From the NCBI RefSeq assembly GCF_012927085.1, contig NZ_JABBFX010000002.1:558001-622000 (forward strand): a DNA stretch of 64,000 nt. The letters run 5' to 3'. Made by a program: the position numbers and the translations under genes. This stretch comes from Ramlibacter agri. Its GTDB lineage: Bacteria; Pseudomonadota; Gammaproteobacteria; Burkholderiales; Burkholderiaceae_C. The notes under the pieces were generated by a model. That model searched no databases and was not told where the DNA came from. It saw only the letters and a list, made by a program, of their open reading frames with translations. This document shows, one piece after another, positions 1 through 8,432 of this stretch; the first letter of the stretch is position 1; every line of letters starts with the position of its first letter.

Positions 1-674
1 ACCTTGCCGACCAGCGAGGAGATGTCCTGGTTGTTCTCGTCACCCGGCTCCGTCTTCGAGATGGCGATCTGCTTCAGGATGGACGGGTAGCGCTTGACGA
101 CCTTGAACTTGCGGATGTCGCCGCCGAATTCGTCGAGGCGCTTCACGGCCCACGGCGACAGGATCTTTTGCGTGTAGCGGCGCGGGATGCCGTACTGCTG
201 TTCGAGCAGCGGGCCGTCTTCGTCGTTGCTGAACAGGCCCAGCGGCGACTCGTTCATCGGCGAGCCCTTGAGCGCGTAGAACGGCACCTGCTCCATCAGC
301 TGCTTCAGGCGCTCGGCGATCGACGACTTGCCGCCACCGACGGGGCCCAGGAGGTACAGGATCTGCTTCTTTTCTTCGAGGCCCTGCGCCGCGTGGCGGA
401 AGTGCGAGACGACCTGCTCGATCGGCTCTTCGAGTCCGTAGAAGTCCTTGAAAGCGGGATAGATGCGAATGACTTTGTTGCCGAAGATGCGCGACAGGCG
501 CTGGTCGTGCCGCGTGTCGATCATCTCGGGCTCGCCGATGGCGGCAAGCATGCGCTCGGCGGCCGTCGCGTACGTCAGCGGCTCCCGTTTGCACAGATCG
601 AGATATTCCTCGATCGACATCTCTTCCTCGCGCGTCTTCTCGTAGCGCGTGAGGAAATTGCGGACGACGTCCAT
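1..674 (-). CDS. prkA: PrkA-family serine protein kinase, N-terminal part (cut by window edge)
   Basis: Only the first 224 codons are present; the reading frame stays open to base 1, so roughly two thirds of the usual ~640-residue protein lies outside. PrkA/YeaG proteins are AAA-like serine/threonine kinases that act in the cytoplasm in stress and starvation responses. The start MDVVRNFLTRYEKTREEEMS is typical of the family. A P-loop GPVGGGKS is at residues 110-117, followed by the conserved region around SPMNESPLGLF. The ATG at 674 is preceded by a strong AAGGAGG ribosome site. In relatives prkA is followed by a YeaH-like gene and spoVR, which would lie beyond base 1. A sigma-54-like promoter about 240 bases upstream fits the known nitrogen-starvation control of E. 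coli yeaGH. Confidence 0.95.
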   Translation of the reverse strand, partial: MDVVRNFLTRYEKTREEEMSIEEYLDLCKREPLTYATAAERMLAAIGEPEMIDTRHDQRLSRIFGNKVIRIYPAFKDFYGLEEPIEQVVSHFRHAAQGLEEKKQILYLLGPVGGGKSSIAERLKQLMEQVPFYALKGSPMNESPLGLFSNDEDGPLLEQQYGIPRRYTQKILSPWAVKRLDEFGGDIRKFKVVKRYPSILKQIAISKTEPGDENNQDISSLVGK

Positions 675-910
675 GAAGCCTCCTTCGTTTACGGTCTGCA
701 GCGGCTGCGCAGTGGCGGTGTCACTGTACTCCCGCTCCGGCTTTCTGCCTCAACGTCTCGTGTAGGCGGAACGCCGACTTCACTGTAGGTGAACGGTAGA
801 TAAAAACAAGAGGGCCGAGTTCATTCGCGAACGCAGTTGTGCGTGCATGCGACAGCGCGAACATGCGAATGTGTAAATGCCCTTTTCGTCTCTGGCGATG
901 CGCTGGACAA

Positions 911-926
911 TGCAAGGCTCGGGCCA
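911..926 (-). promoter_or_regulatory. sigma-54 (-24/-12) promoter candidate for prkA
   Basis: The minus strand reads TGGCCCGAGCCTTGCA, matching the TGGCACG-N4-TTGCW consensus at all but one position and keeping the required GG-N10-GC spacing. It points at prkA with a leader of about 225 bases. E. coli yeaGH is known to be sigma-54 dependent, which supports the assignment. An enhancer site would have to lie inside the 3' end of the SIS gene, and none was recognised. The rest of the 675-952 spacer shows nothing else that stands out. Confidence 0.5.
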
Positions 927-952
927 TCGTCGGCCCATGTTCGCGAAGGTGC

Positions 953-1972
953 TCAGCTGGTTCGCGTGACCTTCTTCAGGTGCGGCGGGCTGTCAGGGTT
1001 GTTGCCACGCGCGCGCGCCAGCGCTTCCACCATCGGATAGAAACTCTGGATCGCGCACACGGGGTCGACATCCGGCAGGCCGGCTTCGACCAGCGGCAGC
1101 ATCGCATCGGGTGTTCCCGCCGGAGCGGCAAGCAGCACGCATGCACCGCGATCGCGCATCGCGCGCGCCACTTCGAGCACGCCGGCCTGCGCGGGCCCGC
1201 GGGGCGCAAACACCAGCAAGGGATAACCCTGTTCGATCAATGCCATCGGCCCGTGCTGGATCTCCGCGGCCGAAAAAGCCTCGGCCTGGATGCCGCAGGT
1301 TTCCTTGAACTTCAGCGCCGCTTCCATCGCCACCGGCAGGCCGAGGCCGCGGCCGATGACGAACAGGCGATCGACGTCGCGCAGCGCAGCGACGGCGGGT
1401 GACCAGTCGGCCCGCACGGCCTGTTCCAGGGCCTGCGGCAAGGCTTGCAAGGCTTGTTGCAGCGCGGTGTCGTCCTGCCAGGCAGCGGCCAGGCGCGCGC
1501 CGGCCACCAGCTGCGCGATGAAGCTCTTGGTGGCCGCGACGCTGGTCTCGGGCCCCGCGTGCAGCGGGAACAACCATTCGGCCGCCTGCGCCAGCGGCGA
1601 TGCGGAATCGTTCACGAAAGCGCAGGTGACCGCGCCGCCATCGCGGAAGTAGCGCGTGGGCCCGACCACGTCGGGGCTCTGGCCCGATTGCGAAAAGGCG
1701 AAGGACGCGAGGCCCCGGCACTCGATCTTCGAGTGGTACAGGGTCACCAGCGACATGGGCATCGAGGTCACCAGCCGCCCCAGGCGCGCCATCACGAGGT
1801 ACGCTGCGTAGTGCGCCGCGTGGTCTGAACTGCCGCGGGCGATGGTGAGCAGCGAAGCTGGCGGCGCCTGGCGCAGGCGTGCGCCGAGCGCGCGGTAGCG
1901 CTCCGCGTCCTGCGCCAGTTGGCGGGCGACGACCTGCGGCGCTTCCTGCGCCTCAGCCAGCATGCGCGACAT
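953..1972 (-). CDS. SIS-domain glucosamine-6-phosphate deaminase (NagB-II type)
   Basis: This 339-residue protein has two tandem SIS (sugar isomerase) domains. The first begins around ARGSSDHAAHYAAYL (about residue 45) and the second around GRGLGLPVAMEAALKFKETC (about 208). That layout is seen in AgaS/NagB-II deaminases, which convert glucosamine-6-phosphate to fructose-6-phosphate and ammonia and replace the unrelated NagB. It is the last gene of a kinase-nagA-deaminase set. Its ATG at 1972 lies 20 bases inside the nagA 3' end, so translation is probably coupled; the Met at 1963 is an alternative start. It lacks the glutamine amidotransferase domain of GlmS, so a biosynthetic role is unlikely. 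An isomerase acting on another amino sugar cannot be excluded. Confidence 0.85.
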   Translation of the reverse strand: MSRMLAEAQEAPQVVARQLAQDAERYRALGARLRQAPPASLLTIARGSSDHAAHYAAYLVMARLGRLVTSMPMSLVTLYHSKIECRGLASFAFSQSGQSPDVVGPTRYFRDGGAVTCAFVNDSASPLAQAAEWLFPLHAGPETSVAATKSFIAQLVAGARLAAAWQDDTALQQALQALPQALEQAVRADWSPAVAALRDVDRLFVIGRGLGLPVAMEAALKFKETCGIQAEAFSAAEIQHGPMALIEQGYPLLVFAPRGPAQAGVLEVARAMRDRGACVLLAAPAGTPDAMLPLVEAGLPDVDPVCAIQSFYPMVEALARARGNNPDSPPHLKKVTRTS

Positions 1973-3086
1973 CGATCGCTTCTCCTTGCACGAACACTTG
2001 CCGCACTTGTAGCTGCGCGTCGAGCACCGCGATGTCGGCCCAGGCGCCGGCTGCCAGCCGGCCGCGGTCGGCGAGCTCCAGGAAATCGGCCGCGTAGGTG
2101 GAAACGCGAAGGGCCGCGTCTTCCAGCTCCAGGCCGATCCCGTCGACCAGGTTGCGCAACGCGCGGTCCATCGTGAGCGTCGAGCCGGCCAGCGTGCCGT
2201 CCGCGAGGCGCACGCCGCCGAGACACTTCGTCACGGCCTGGCGGCCCAGCTTGTATTCGCCATCGGGCATGCCGGTGGCAGCCGTCGAATCCGTCACGCA
2301 ATACAGGTGCGGGATGCTGCGCAGCGCCACCCGGATGGCGCCCGCGTGCACATGCAGCAGGTCGGGAATGATCTCCGCGTACTGCGCGTGTGCAAGTGCC
2401 GCGCCCACCATGCCGGGCACGCGGTGATGCAGCGGCGTCATGGCGTTGAAAAGGTGCGTGAAGCCGCGCGCGCCGCGCTGCAAGGCCTGCCGGCCGTCCT
2501 CGTAGCCGCCGGCCGTATGGCCGACCTGCACGCGGAAGCCCGCCGCCACCAGTTGCCCGATCGCGTCCAGGTTGCCGGGCACTTCCGGCGCCACGGTCAG
2601 CAGCTTCACCGGGGCCAGCGCATGCAGGCGGCGGATCTCGTCCAGCGCCACCGGCCGCGCGAAGTCGGGTTGCGCGCCCAGCCTGGCCGCGTTGATGTAC
2701 GGGCCTTCGAGGTGCACGCCGAGCACCTGCGCGGCGCCCGATGCACCATCACGGCACAGGTTGCCGAGGTCGCGCAGCGCGAGTTCGAGGTCCTCGTAGG
2801 GCGCCGTCATCGTCGTGGCGAGCAGCGCCGTGGTGCCGTGGCGGGCGTGCTGGCGCGCGACTTCGACGGCGGCGGTACCGCCTTCCATCACGTCGCGGCC
2901 GGCGCCGCCGTGCACGTGCAGGTCGATGAACCCTGGCAGCAGCAAGGGTTGAGTGCTATCGCGTGCTTCGCGTCCGCTGAGGGACGTGCCGCGAATGGCC
3001 GCTATGCGGCCATCGCTTGCTATGGCCAGGCTCCCGGCGACGAAGCCGTCCGGCGTGAGGATGTTGCCCGCGAGCGTCCGGGTCAC
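1953..3086 (-). CDS. nagA: N-acetylglucosamine-6-phosphate deacetylase
   Basis: The 377-residue product matches the length of NagA, the cytoplasmic amidohydrolase that removes acetate from N-acetylglucosamine-6-phosphate. The metal-binding HVH motif sits in LPGFIDLHVHGGAGRD near residue 55. The conserved HLEGPY, GHTAGGY and HLFNAM segments follow in order, with VTDSTAATGMPDG near the end. The start is taken as GTG at 3086 because it forms a GTGA overlap with the stop of the upstream kinase. The frame is open further upstream, but that part translates as low-complexity shadow sequence. The product feeds the SIS deaminase encoded next. Confidence 0.93.
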   Translation of the reverse strand: MTRTLAGNILTPDGFVAGSLAIASDGRIAAIRGTSLSGREARDSTQPLLLPGFIDLHVHGGAGRDVMEGGTAAVEVARQHARHGTTALLATTMTAPYEDLELALRDLGNLCRDGASGAAQVLGVHLEGPYINAARLGAQPDFARPVALDEIRRLHALAPVKLLTVAPEVPGNLDAIGQLVAAGFRVQVGHTAGGYEDGRQALQRGARGFTHLFNAMTPLHHRVPGMVGAALAHAQYAEIIPDLLHVHAGAIRVALRSIPHLYCVTDSTAATGMPDGEYKLGRQAVTKCLGGVRLADGTLAGSTLTMDRALRNLVDGIGLELEDAALRVSTYAADFLELADRGRLAAGAWADIAVLDAQLQVRQVFVQGEAIDVAHAG

Positions 3087-3970
3087 ACCGCCTCTTCCGG
3101 TTCGCGCGCCTGCGCCTGGCGGATGAGCGTCAGCGCGCCGGCCACGGCATTCTCCTTGGGCGGCACCAGCCGGCCGCGCCAGGCCGGGCGCATGCGCGGC
3201 GCCAGGCGCTCGGCAATGCTGCCGCTGGCGGCCAGCGGCAGGCGGCCACGCGGGTCGACCGCCAGCGCGAGGTCTTCGATGGCCTCGACGGCGCGCTGCA
3301 GCAACATGGCGGCATGCGGATCCTGCGCTTCGGTGTCGAACACGGCGCGAGCCAACTGGGCGAATTCGAACTGCCCGGCGGCAGCGCACCAGGCTTGCAG
3401 CGCCTGGCGTTCGTCGCCGCAATGCATCCACACCCGGCGCGCCAGCGGCGACGGGTTGGCGCGGCCGTCCATGGCGGCCTGCCCGTGCCGCACGGCCTGC
3501 AAGCCGAGCCAGGCGCCGCTGCCTTCGTCACCCACCGGAAAACCCCATCCGCCGACTGTAGCGCGGCTGCCGTCCGCGTGGAGCGCCTCGGCGATGCTGC
3601 CGGTGCCGGCAATGAGGATCACGCCCGGCTTGCCGCCATGGGCGCCGATGAGCATCGTGAAGGAATCGGTTTCGGCGTCGAGCCGGGCAAATCCGGGATC
3701 GGCGGCGAGGAAGGCGTCGCGCAAGGGCGCGTGGGTGACGCCGGACAGCCCGGCCGCGAGCGCGCAGCGGTTCCAGGGCGGCAGAGCCAGGCTGCCCTGG
3801 TCGAAGGCGGAGCGGATGGCAAGTTCGATGTTGCGCCAGGCCTTGGCGATGCCCTGCCCCAGCGCCGACGGCCCGGCTTCGCCACTGCCGACGAAGGGCC
3901 CGGCGCTGCTCTGCACCAGGGCCCGCGTGCCACTGCCGCCCCCGTCGACGCCGATCAGGTAGTCAACCAT
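3083..3970 (-). CDS. N-acetylglucosamine kinase (BadF/BadG/BcrA/BcrD ATPase family)
   Basis: This 295-residue ASKHA-fold kinase begins MVDYLIGVDGGGSGTRAL, a phosphate-1 loop typical of N-acetylhexosamine kinases of the BadF/BcrA family. A second loop, LIAGTGSIAEA (near residue 120), and VGDEGSGAWLG follow. It would phosphorylate cytoplasmic N-acetylglucosamine for the following nagA. The ATG at 3970 is the first good start. The stop overlaps the GTG of nagA by four bases. The presence of a kinase implies uptake of the free sugar rather than PTS uptake, but no transporter or GntR-type regulator is encoded nearby. Substrate choice is inferred from the operon. Confidence 0.86.
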   Translation of the reverse strand: MVDYLIGVDGGGSGTRALVQSSAGPFVGSGEAGPSALGQGIAKAWRNIELAIRSAFDQGSLALPPWNRCALAAGLSGVTHAPLRDAFLAADPGFARLDAETDSFTMLIGAHGGKPGVILIAGTGSIAEALHADGSRATVGGWGFPVGDEGSGAWLGLQAVRHGQAAMDGRANPSPLARRVWMHCGDERQALQAWCAAAGQFEFAQLARAVFDTEAQDPHAAMLLQRAVEAIEDLALAVDPRGRLPLAASGSIAERLAPRMRPAWRGRLVPPKENAVAGALTLIRQAQAREPEEAV

Positions 3971-4002
3971 CCCGGTAGGACCGGCGCGGTCGACGGGAGT
4001 TC

Positions 4003-4042
4003 GTAGGCCGGGGTGGCAACCCCGGCATGGCCTTCGGCCTAC
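4003..4042. repeat. REP-like palindrome (GTAGGCC...GGCCTAC)
   Basis: A 40-base imperfect palindrome with outer arms GTAGGCC/GGCCTAC and inner arms CCGGGGT/ACCCCGG. Read on the minus strand, its GTAGG end supplies the TAG stop of the amidohydrolase (4041-4039). It lies between that gene and the kinase. It belongs to the same general class as the elements at 26684, 47282, 47775 and 54270. Confidence 0.8.
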
Positions 4043-4902
4043 GCCAGGCCCAGCAGCCGCACCGCGTTGCCCTTCAGGATGCCGGGCATCACTTCCGGCT
4101 TGAAGCCGGCTTCCTCGAAATCCTTCATCCAGCGGTCGGGCGTGATCAGCGGGTAGTCGCTGCCGAACAGGATGCGGTCCTTCAGCAGCGTGTTGGCGTA
4201 CTGCACCAGCTGCTTCGGGAAGTACTTGGGGCTCCAGCCCGAGAGGTCGATCCACACGTTGGGCTTGTGCGTGGCCACCGACAGCGCTTCGTCCTGCCAC
4301 GGGAAGCTGGGGTGCGCCATCACGATCTGCATGTCGGGAAAGTCGATGGCGACGTCGTCCAGGTGCATCGGGTTGCTGTACTCCAGCCGCAGCCCGCCGC
4401 CGCAGCGCATGCCGCTGCCGATGCCGCTGTGGCCGGTGTGGAAGATCGCCGGCAGCTTGTGCGCGTTGATCACCTCGTAGATCGGCCAGGCCATCTTGTC
4501 GTAAGGGTGGTAGCCCTGCACCGTCGGGTGGAACTTGAAGCCCTTGACGCCCTCTTCCCTGATCATGCGCTCGGCTTCGCGCGCGCCCATCTTGCCCTTG
4601 TGCGGGTCGATGCTGCCGAACGCGATCATCATGTCGCTGTTCTCGCGCGCGGCCTGCGCGATCTCCTCGTTCGGGATGCGGCGCCGCCCCAGGTTGGACT
4701 CGCTGTCCACCGTGAACATCACGAGCCCGATCTTGCGCTCGCGGTAGTACGCGATCGTCTCCTGGATCGTCGGCCGGCGGCTGCTGCGGAAGTACTTGTC
4801 GGCGGCGCGGTCGTACTCCTCGCCGTAGTTGTCGAAGGGGTTCCAGCAGCTGATTTCCGCGTGCGTGTGGATGTCGATGGCGATGAGGTTGGTGGGATCC
4901 AC
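4039..4902 (-). CDS. amidohydrolase family 2 protein (decarboxylase/hydrolase type)
   Basis: This 287-residue TIM-barrel metallohydrolase of the amidohydrolase-2 (ACMSD/gamma-resorcylate decarboxylase-like) family has the metal-binding HTH motif in AIDIHTHAEIS (residues 12-14). GFKFHPTVQGYHP and IFHTGHSG follow mid-protein, with the C-terminal aspartate in LFGSDYPLITPDRW. Members hydrolyse or decarboxylate ring-derived carboxylic acids. Divergent placement next to a feruloyl-CoA synthase operon makes a role in aromatic acid breakdown plausible, but the substrate cannot be told from sequence. The start is GTG at 4902, preceded by a GGAG site. The stop codon lies inside a REP-like palindrome. 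Confidence 0.85.
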   Translation of the reverse strand: MDPTNLIAIDIHTHAEISCWNPFDNYGEEYDRAADKYFRSSRRPTIQETIAYYRERKIGLVMFTVDSESNLGRRRIPNEEIAQAARENSDMMIAFGSIDPHKGKMGAREAERMIREEGVKGFKFHPTVQGYHPYDKMAWPIYEVINAHKLPAIFHTGHSGIGSGMRCGGGLRLEYSNPMHLDDVAIDFPDMQIVMAHPSFPWQDEALSVATHKPNVWIDLSGWSPKYFPKQLVQYANTLLKDRILFGSDYPLITPDRWMKDFEEAGFKPEVMPGILKGNAVRLLGLA

Positions 4903-4925
4903 GGTCGTCTCCGTTAGGCGCCTAT

Positions 4926-4941
4926 CTAGGGTAATCCCTAG
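4926..4941. promoter_or_regulatory. inverted repeat CTAGGG-TAAT-CCCTAG in a divergent promoter region
   Basis: Perfect 6-base arms separated by TAAT lie between the divergent amidohydrolase and crotonase genes. A second small palindrome, TAGGCGCCTA, is at 4915-4924. Their position suggests operators for one or both directions. No regulator can be assigned. Confidence 0.35.
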
Positions 4942-4952
4942 GGAGGTTTGGC

Positions 4953-4982
4953 TTGAATTGGTTATTGTTTATAACAAATAAT
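4953..4982 (+). promoter_or_regulatory. promoter with embedded operator for the fcs operon
   Basis: TTGAAT at 4953-4958 and AATAAT at 4976-4981 form a -35/-10 pair with a 17-base spacer, 20 bases before the first gene. The spacer carries the inverted repeat GTTAT-N5-ATAAC (4961-4975). A repressor bound there would block RNA polymerase. The core TATTGTTTAT (4963-4972) recurs exactly at 15470-15479. The MarR protein encoded at 14952 is the natural candidate, as hydroxycinnamate operons in other proteobacteria are controlled by MarR repressors released by the CoA thioester. Confidence 0.6.
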
Positions 4983-5001
4983 CCGCCACCCGAGCAAACC
5001 C

Positions 5002-5778
5002 ATGACCAGCAGCAAAGACATCCAAATCGAGATCGATGGCGACATCGCCATCGTGCGCCTGAACCGCCCCACCAAGCGCAATGCCCTGTCCGATGGACTG
5101 GTGCTGGCCATTCGCGACGCGTTCCAGGCCCTGCCCTCCACCGTGCGCGCCGCCGTGCTCGCCGGCGCGGGCGACCACTTCTGCGCCGGCCTCGACCTGT
5201 CCGAGCTGAAGGAGCGCGACGCCGGCGCCGGCCTGCACCACTCGCGCATGTGGCATGCCGCGCTGGAGGAGGTGCAATACGGCCCGGTGCCCGTCATCGC
5301 GGCGCTGCATGGCGCGGTGGTCGGCGGCGGCCTGGAGCTGGCCGCGGCCTGCCACGTCCGCGTGGCCGACGACTCCACGTTCTACGCGCTGCCCGAAGGC
5401 AGCCGCGGCATCTTCGTGGGCGGTGGCGGCGCCGTGCGCATCCCGCGCCTGATCGGCGCCGCGCGCATGACGGACATGATGCTCACCGGCCGCGTCTACA
5501 ACGCCGTCGACGGCGAGCGCGCCGGCTTTGCGCAGTACCTCGTCCCGCAAGGCCAGGCCTTCACCAAGGCCGTCGAACTCGCCAGGCGCGTCGCGCAGAA
5601 CGCGCCGCTGACCAACTACGCCCTGATGCACGCGCTGCCGCGCATCGCCGAACAGCCGGCGGACCAGGGCTTCCTGACCGAGGCCCTGATGGCGGCCATC
5701 GCGCAAAGCGCGCCGGAAGCCAAGCAGCGCGTGCGCGACTTCCTGGAAGGCCGCGCGGCGAAGGTCAGCAAGGGATGA
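5002..5778 (+). CDS. crotonase-fold enoyl-CoA hydratase/isomerase
   Basis: This 258-residue crotonase superfamily member is the first gene of the operon. The oxyanion-hole segments HFCAGLDL (residues 59-66) and HGAVVGGGLELA (103-114) are present. The two glutamates used by enoyl-CoA hydratases are both retained, E112 in GGGLEL and E132 in ALPEGSRG. Next to a feruloyl-CoA synthase it probably hydrates the side chain of a hydroxycinnamoyl-CoA. It may release vanillin as a hydratase-lyase or pass the 3-hydroxyacyl-CoA to the SDR encoded two genes on. The presence of that dehydrogenase favours the beta-oxidative version. It overlaps the next gene by ATGA. Confidence 0.9.
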   Translation: MTSSKDIQIEIDGDIAIVRLNRPTKRNALSDGLVLAIRDAFQALPSTVRAAVLAGAGDHFCAGLDLSELKERDAGAGLHHSRMWHAALEEVQYGPVPVIAALHGAVVGGGLELAAACHVRVADDSTFYALPEGSRGIFVGGGGAVRIPRLIGAARMTDMMLTGRVYNAVDGERAGFAQYLVPQGQAFTKAVELARRVAQNAPLTNYALMHALPRIAEQPADQGFLTEALMAAIAQSAPEAKQRVRDFLEGRAAKVSKG

Positions 5779-7646
5779 GCGCGACGCCCCGTTACCGCCC
5801 CATGCGCTTCGGCGTGACCCGCGCCCTGTTGCGCGAGGGCCAGGGCGGCACCAGCTACCTGCGCGCCGAAGTTCCGCTGGACACCACGCATGCGCGGCGC
5901 ATGACCGACCGCCTGGTGCACTGGGCCGAAACCAAGCCTAGCCACGTTTTCATGGCCCGGCGCGAGCGCCTGGCCGATGGCCGCACCGGCGACTGGCGCC
6001 AGGTCACCTATCGCGAAGCGCTGGATGCCGCGCGCCGCATCGGCCAGGCCTTGCTCGATCGCGGGCTGAGCGCCGAGCGCCCGGTCGCGATCCTCAGCGA
6101 GAACAGCATCGAGCACGCGCTGCTCGCGCTCGGTTGCCTCTATGCCGGCATCCCGCACTGCCCGGTGTCGCCGGCCTATTCGACGATCAGCCAGGACTAC
6201 GACAAGCTGCGCCATGTGCTGGCCACGCTGACGCCCGGCCTGGTGTTCGCAGCCGACGCCGCGCGCTATGGCAAGGCCATCGCCGCCACGGTGCCGGCCG
6301 ATGTCGAAGTGGTGCTGGGAGAAGGCAGCCTCGAAGGCCGCAAGACGACTTCGTTCGCCGAGCTGCTGGCCACCGCGCCCACGCAAGCCGTCGACGCGGC
6401 GATGCAGGCCACCGGCCCCGACACCATCACCAAGTTCCTGTTCACCTCCGGCTCCACCAAGGCGCCCAAGGCGGTGATCAACACGCATGGCATGTGGTGC
6501 GCCAACCAGATGCAGATGATGCAGTCGATGCCGCTGCTGGGCGAGACCTCGCCCGTGCTGGTGGACTGGCTGCCGTGGAACCACACCTTCGGTGGCAACC
6601 ACAACGTCGGCCTGGTCCTGTACCACGGCGGCACGCTCTACATCGACGACGGCAAGCCCACCGCGGCCGGCATGGCGGAGACGCTGCGCAACCTGCGCGA
6701 GATCGCACCCACGGCCTACTTCAACGTCCCGACCGGCTTCGAGGCCATCGCCAACGCGATGAAGGCCGACCCGGTGCTGCGCGAGAAGCTGCTGTCGCGT
6801 GTCGGCATGTTCTTCTACGCCGGCGCCGCGCTGGCGCAGCCCGTGTGGGACCTGCTGCACGAGGTGCAGGAGGCGCATTGCGGCGAGCGCATCGTGATGG
6901 GCACGGGCCTGGGCATGACCGAGTCCTCCCCCTTCGCCATCTTCATCACCAGCCCGGAAGTGAAGTCCGGCTACCTGGGCCTGCCCACGCCGGGCGTCGA
7001 ACTGAAGCTCGTGCCCGTCGACGGCAAGATCGAAGTCCGCTACAAGGGTCCGAACATCACGCGCGGCTACTGGCGCAGCCCCGAGGCCACGCAGGAAGCC
7101 TTCGACGACGAAGGCTACTTCTGCACCGGCGACGCCGTGCTGTGGATCGACGATGCCGACATCCACAAGGGCCTCAAGTTCGACGGCCGCATCGCCGAGG
7201 ACTTCAAGCTGGCCACCGGCACCTTCGTCAGCGTGGGCCCGCTGCGCGCGAAGATCATCGCCGCCGGCGCGCCCCACGTGCAGGACGCCGTGGTCACCGG
7301 CCTGAACCGCAACGAAGTGGGCGCATTGCTCTACCCCACGCCCGCCCTCCGCGAACTGGCCGGCCTGCCGGCCGGCGCAGCGATGAAGGACGTGGTCGAA
7401 AGCGCCAAGGTGCAGGCGCACTTCCAGCAAGTGGTCAACACGCTCGCGAAGCAGGCCACCGGCAGCGCCAACCGTGTCGCGCGGCTGCACCTGCTGCACG
7501 AGCCGGCTTCCATCGACAAGGGCGAGGTCACCGACAAGGGCTCCATCAACCAGCGCGCCGTGCTGAAGCACCGCGACGCCCTGGTGCAGGCCTTCCACGA
7601 CGGCCAGCTCCCCTTCACCCTGACACCGCAAAAGGACAAGCAATGA
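5775..7646 (+). CDS. fcs: feruloyl-CoA synthase
   Basis: This 623-residue adenylate-forming ligase (ANL superfamily) activates ferulate or related hydroxycinnamates to CoA thioesters with ATP. The start MSATPRYRPMRFG is characteristic of this branch. The P-loop-like motif FTSGSTKAPKAVINTH is near residue 220, and the adenylation motif MGTGLGMTESSP near 380. The C-terminal hinge YFCTGDAV and GLKFDGR follow. The catalytic C-terminal subdomain appears complete, with DKGEVTDKGSINQRAVL near the end. It overlaps both neighbours by four bases, showing tight coupling. Exact substrate preference (ferulate, coumarate, caffeate) is inferred from the family. Confidence 0.9.
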   Translation: MSATPRYRPMRFGVTRALLREGQGGTSYLRAEVPLDTTHARRMTDRLVHWAETKPSHVFMARRERLADGRTGDWRQVTYREALDAARRIGQALLDRGLSAERPVAILSENSIEHALLALGCLYAGIPHCPVSPAYSTISQDYDKLRHVLATLTPGLVFAADAARYGKAIAATVPADVEVVLGEGSLEGRKTTSFAELLATAPTQAVDAAMQATGPDTITKFLFTSGSTKAPKAVINTHGMWCANQMQMMQSMPLLGETSPVLVDWLPWNHTFGGNHNVGLVLYHGGTLYIDDGKPTAAGMAETLRNLREIAPTAYFNVPTGFEAIANAMKADPVLREKLLSRVGMFFYAGAALAQPVWDLLHEVQEAHCGERIVMGTGLGMTESSPFAIFITSPEVKSGYLGLPTPGVELKLVPVDGKIEVRYKGPNITRGYWRSPEATQEAFDDEGYFCTGDAVLWIDDADIHKGLKFDGRIAEDFKLATGTFVSVGPLRAKIIAAGAPHVQDAVVTGLNRNEVGALLYPTPALRELAGLPAGAAMKDVVESAKVQAHFQQVVNTLAKQATGSANRVARLHLLHEPASIDKGEVTDKGSINQRAVLKHRDALVQAFHDGQLPFTLTPQKDKQ

Positions 7647-8407
7647 ACATCCAGGGACAGGCTGCCCTCGTCACGGGCGGCGCCTCCGGCCTCGGCGAAG
7701 CCACGGCACGCGAACTGGCGCGCCTGGGCGCGAAGGTCGCGGTGCTCGACGTCAATGGCGCGCAGGCCGAAAAGGTCGGCGCGGAAATCGGCGGCATCGG
7801 CATCCAGTGCGACATCACCAACGCGGAGAGCGTGCTGCAGGCGATCGCGAAAGCGGCCGCCGCCCACGGCCCGGCGCGCATCCTGATGAACATCGCCGGC
7901 ATCGGCACGGCCAAGCGCGTCGTGCAGAAGGACGGCAGCGCCGCGCCGCTGGAAGATTTCGCCCGCGTGGTGAACATCAACCTGGTCGGCACGTACAACG
8001 TCAGCCGCCTGTTCGCCGCCGAATGCGCCAAGCAGGCGCCGCTGGAAGACGGCGAGCGCGGCGTCATGCTGTTCACCGCCTCGGTCGCGGCCTTCGACGG
8101 CCAGGTAGGCCAGCAGGCCTACAGCGCGTCCAAGGGCGGCCTGGTGGGCATGACCCTGCCGATGGCGCGCGACCTGTCGCAGCACGGCATCCGTGTCTGC
8201 ACCATCGCACCGGGCCTGTTCGCCACGCCGCTGATGAAGGCACTGCCGGAGCCGGTGCAGGAGTCGCTCGCCAAGTCCATCCCCTTCCCCCAACGCCTGG
8301 GCAAACCCGAAGAGTTCGCGCAGCTCGCGTGCCATATCGTCACGAACTCGCACCTCAACGGTGAAGTGATCCGCCTCGATGGCGCACTTCGCATGGCGCC
8401 CCGCTGA
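7643..8407 (+). CDS. SDR-family 3-hydroxyacyl-CoA dehydrogenase
   Basis: This 254-residue short-chain dehydrogenase is of the HSD10/type-2 3-hydroxyacyl-CoA dehydrogenase kind. The NAD-binding TGGASGLG is at residues 11-18, followed by VLDVNGA and a NIAG segment near 88. The catalytic Ser-Tyr-Lys set sits in FTASVAAF and AYSASKGG. In this operon it would oxidise the 3-hydroxyacyl-CoA made by the crotonase to a 3-ketoacyl-CoA during side-chain shortening. No thiolase is encoded in the operon, so the final cleavage enzyme must come from elsewhere. The ATG overlaps the fcs stop. Confidence 0.9.
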   Translation: MNIQGQAALVTGGASGLGEATARELARLGAKVAVLDVNGAQAEKVGAEIGGIGIQCDITNAESVLQAIAKAAAAHGPARILMNIAGIGTAKRVVQKDGSAAPLEDFARVVNINLVGTYNVSRLFAAECAKQAPLEDGERGVMLFTASVAAFDGQVGQQAYSASKGGLVGMTLPMARDLSQHGIRVCTIAPGLFATPLMKALPEPVQESLAKSIPFPQRLGKPEEFAQLACHIVTNSHLNGEVIRLDGALRMAPR

Positions 8408-8432
8408 AGCTTTCAACCTGGAGACAAAGAAA

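Noticed and set aside
4953..5777. TTG start at 4953 giving an N-terminal extension in the fcs frame
   Set aside because: It starts inside the promoter and runs through the crotonase gene in another frame; the fcs family start at 5775 overlaps the crotonase stop as expected.
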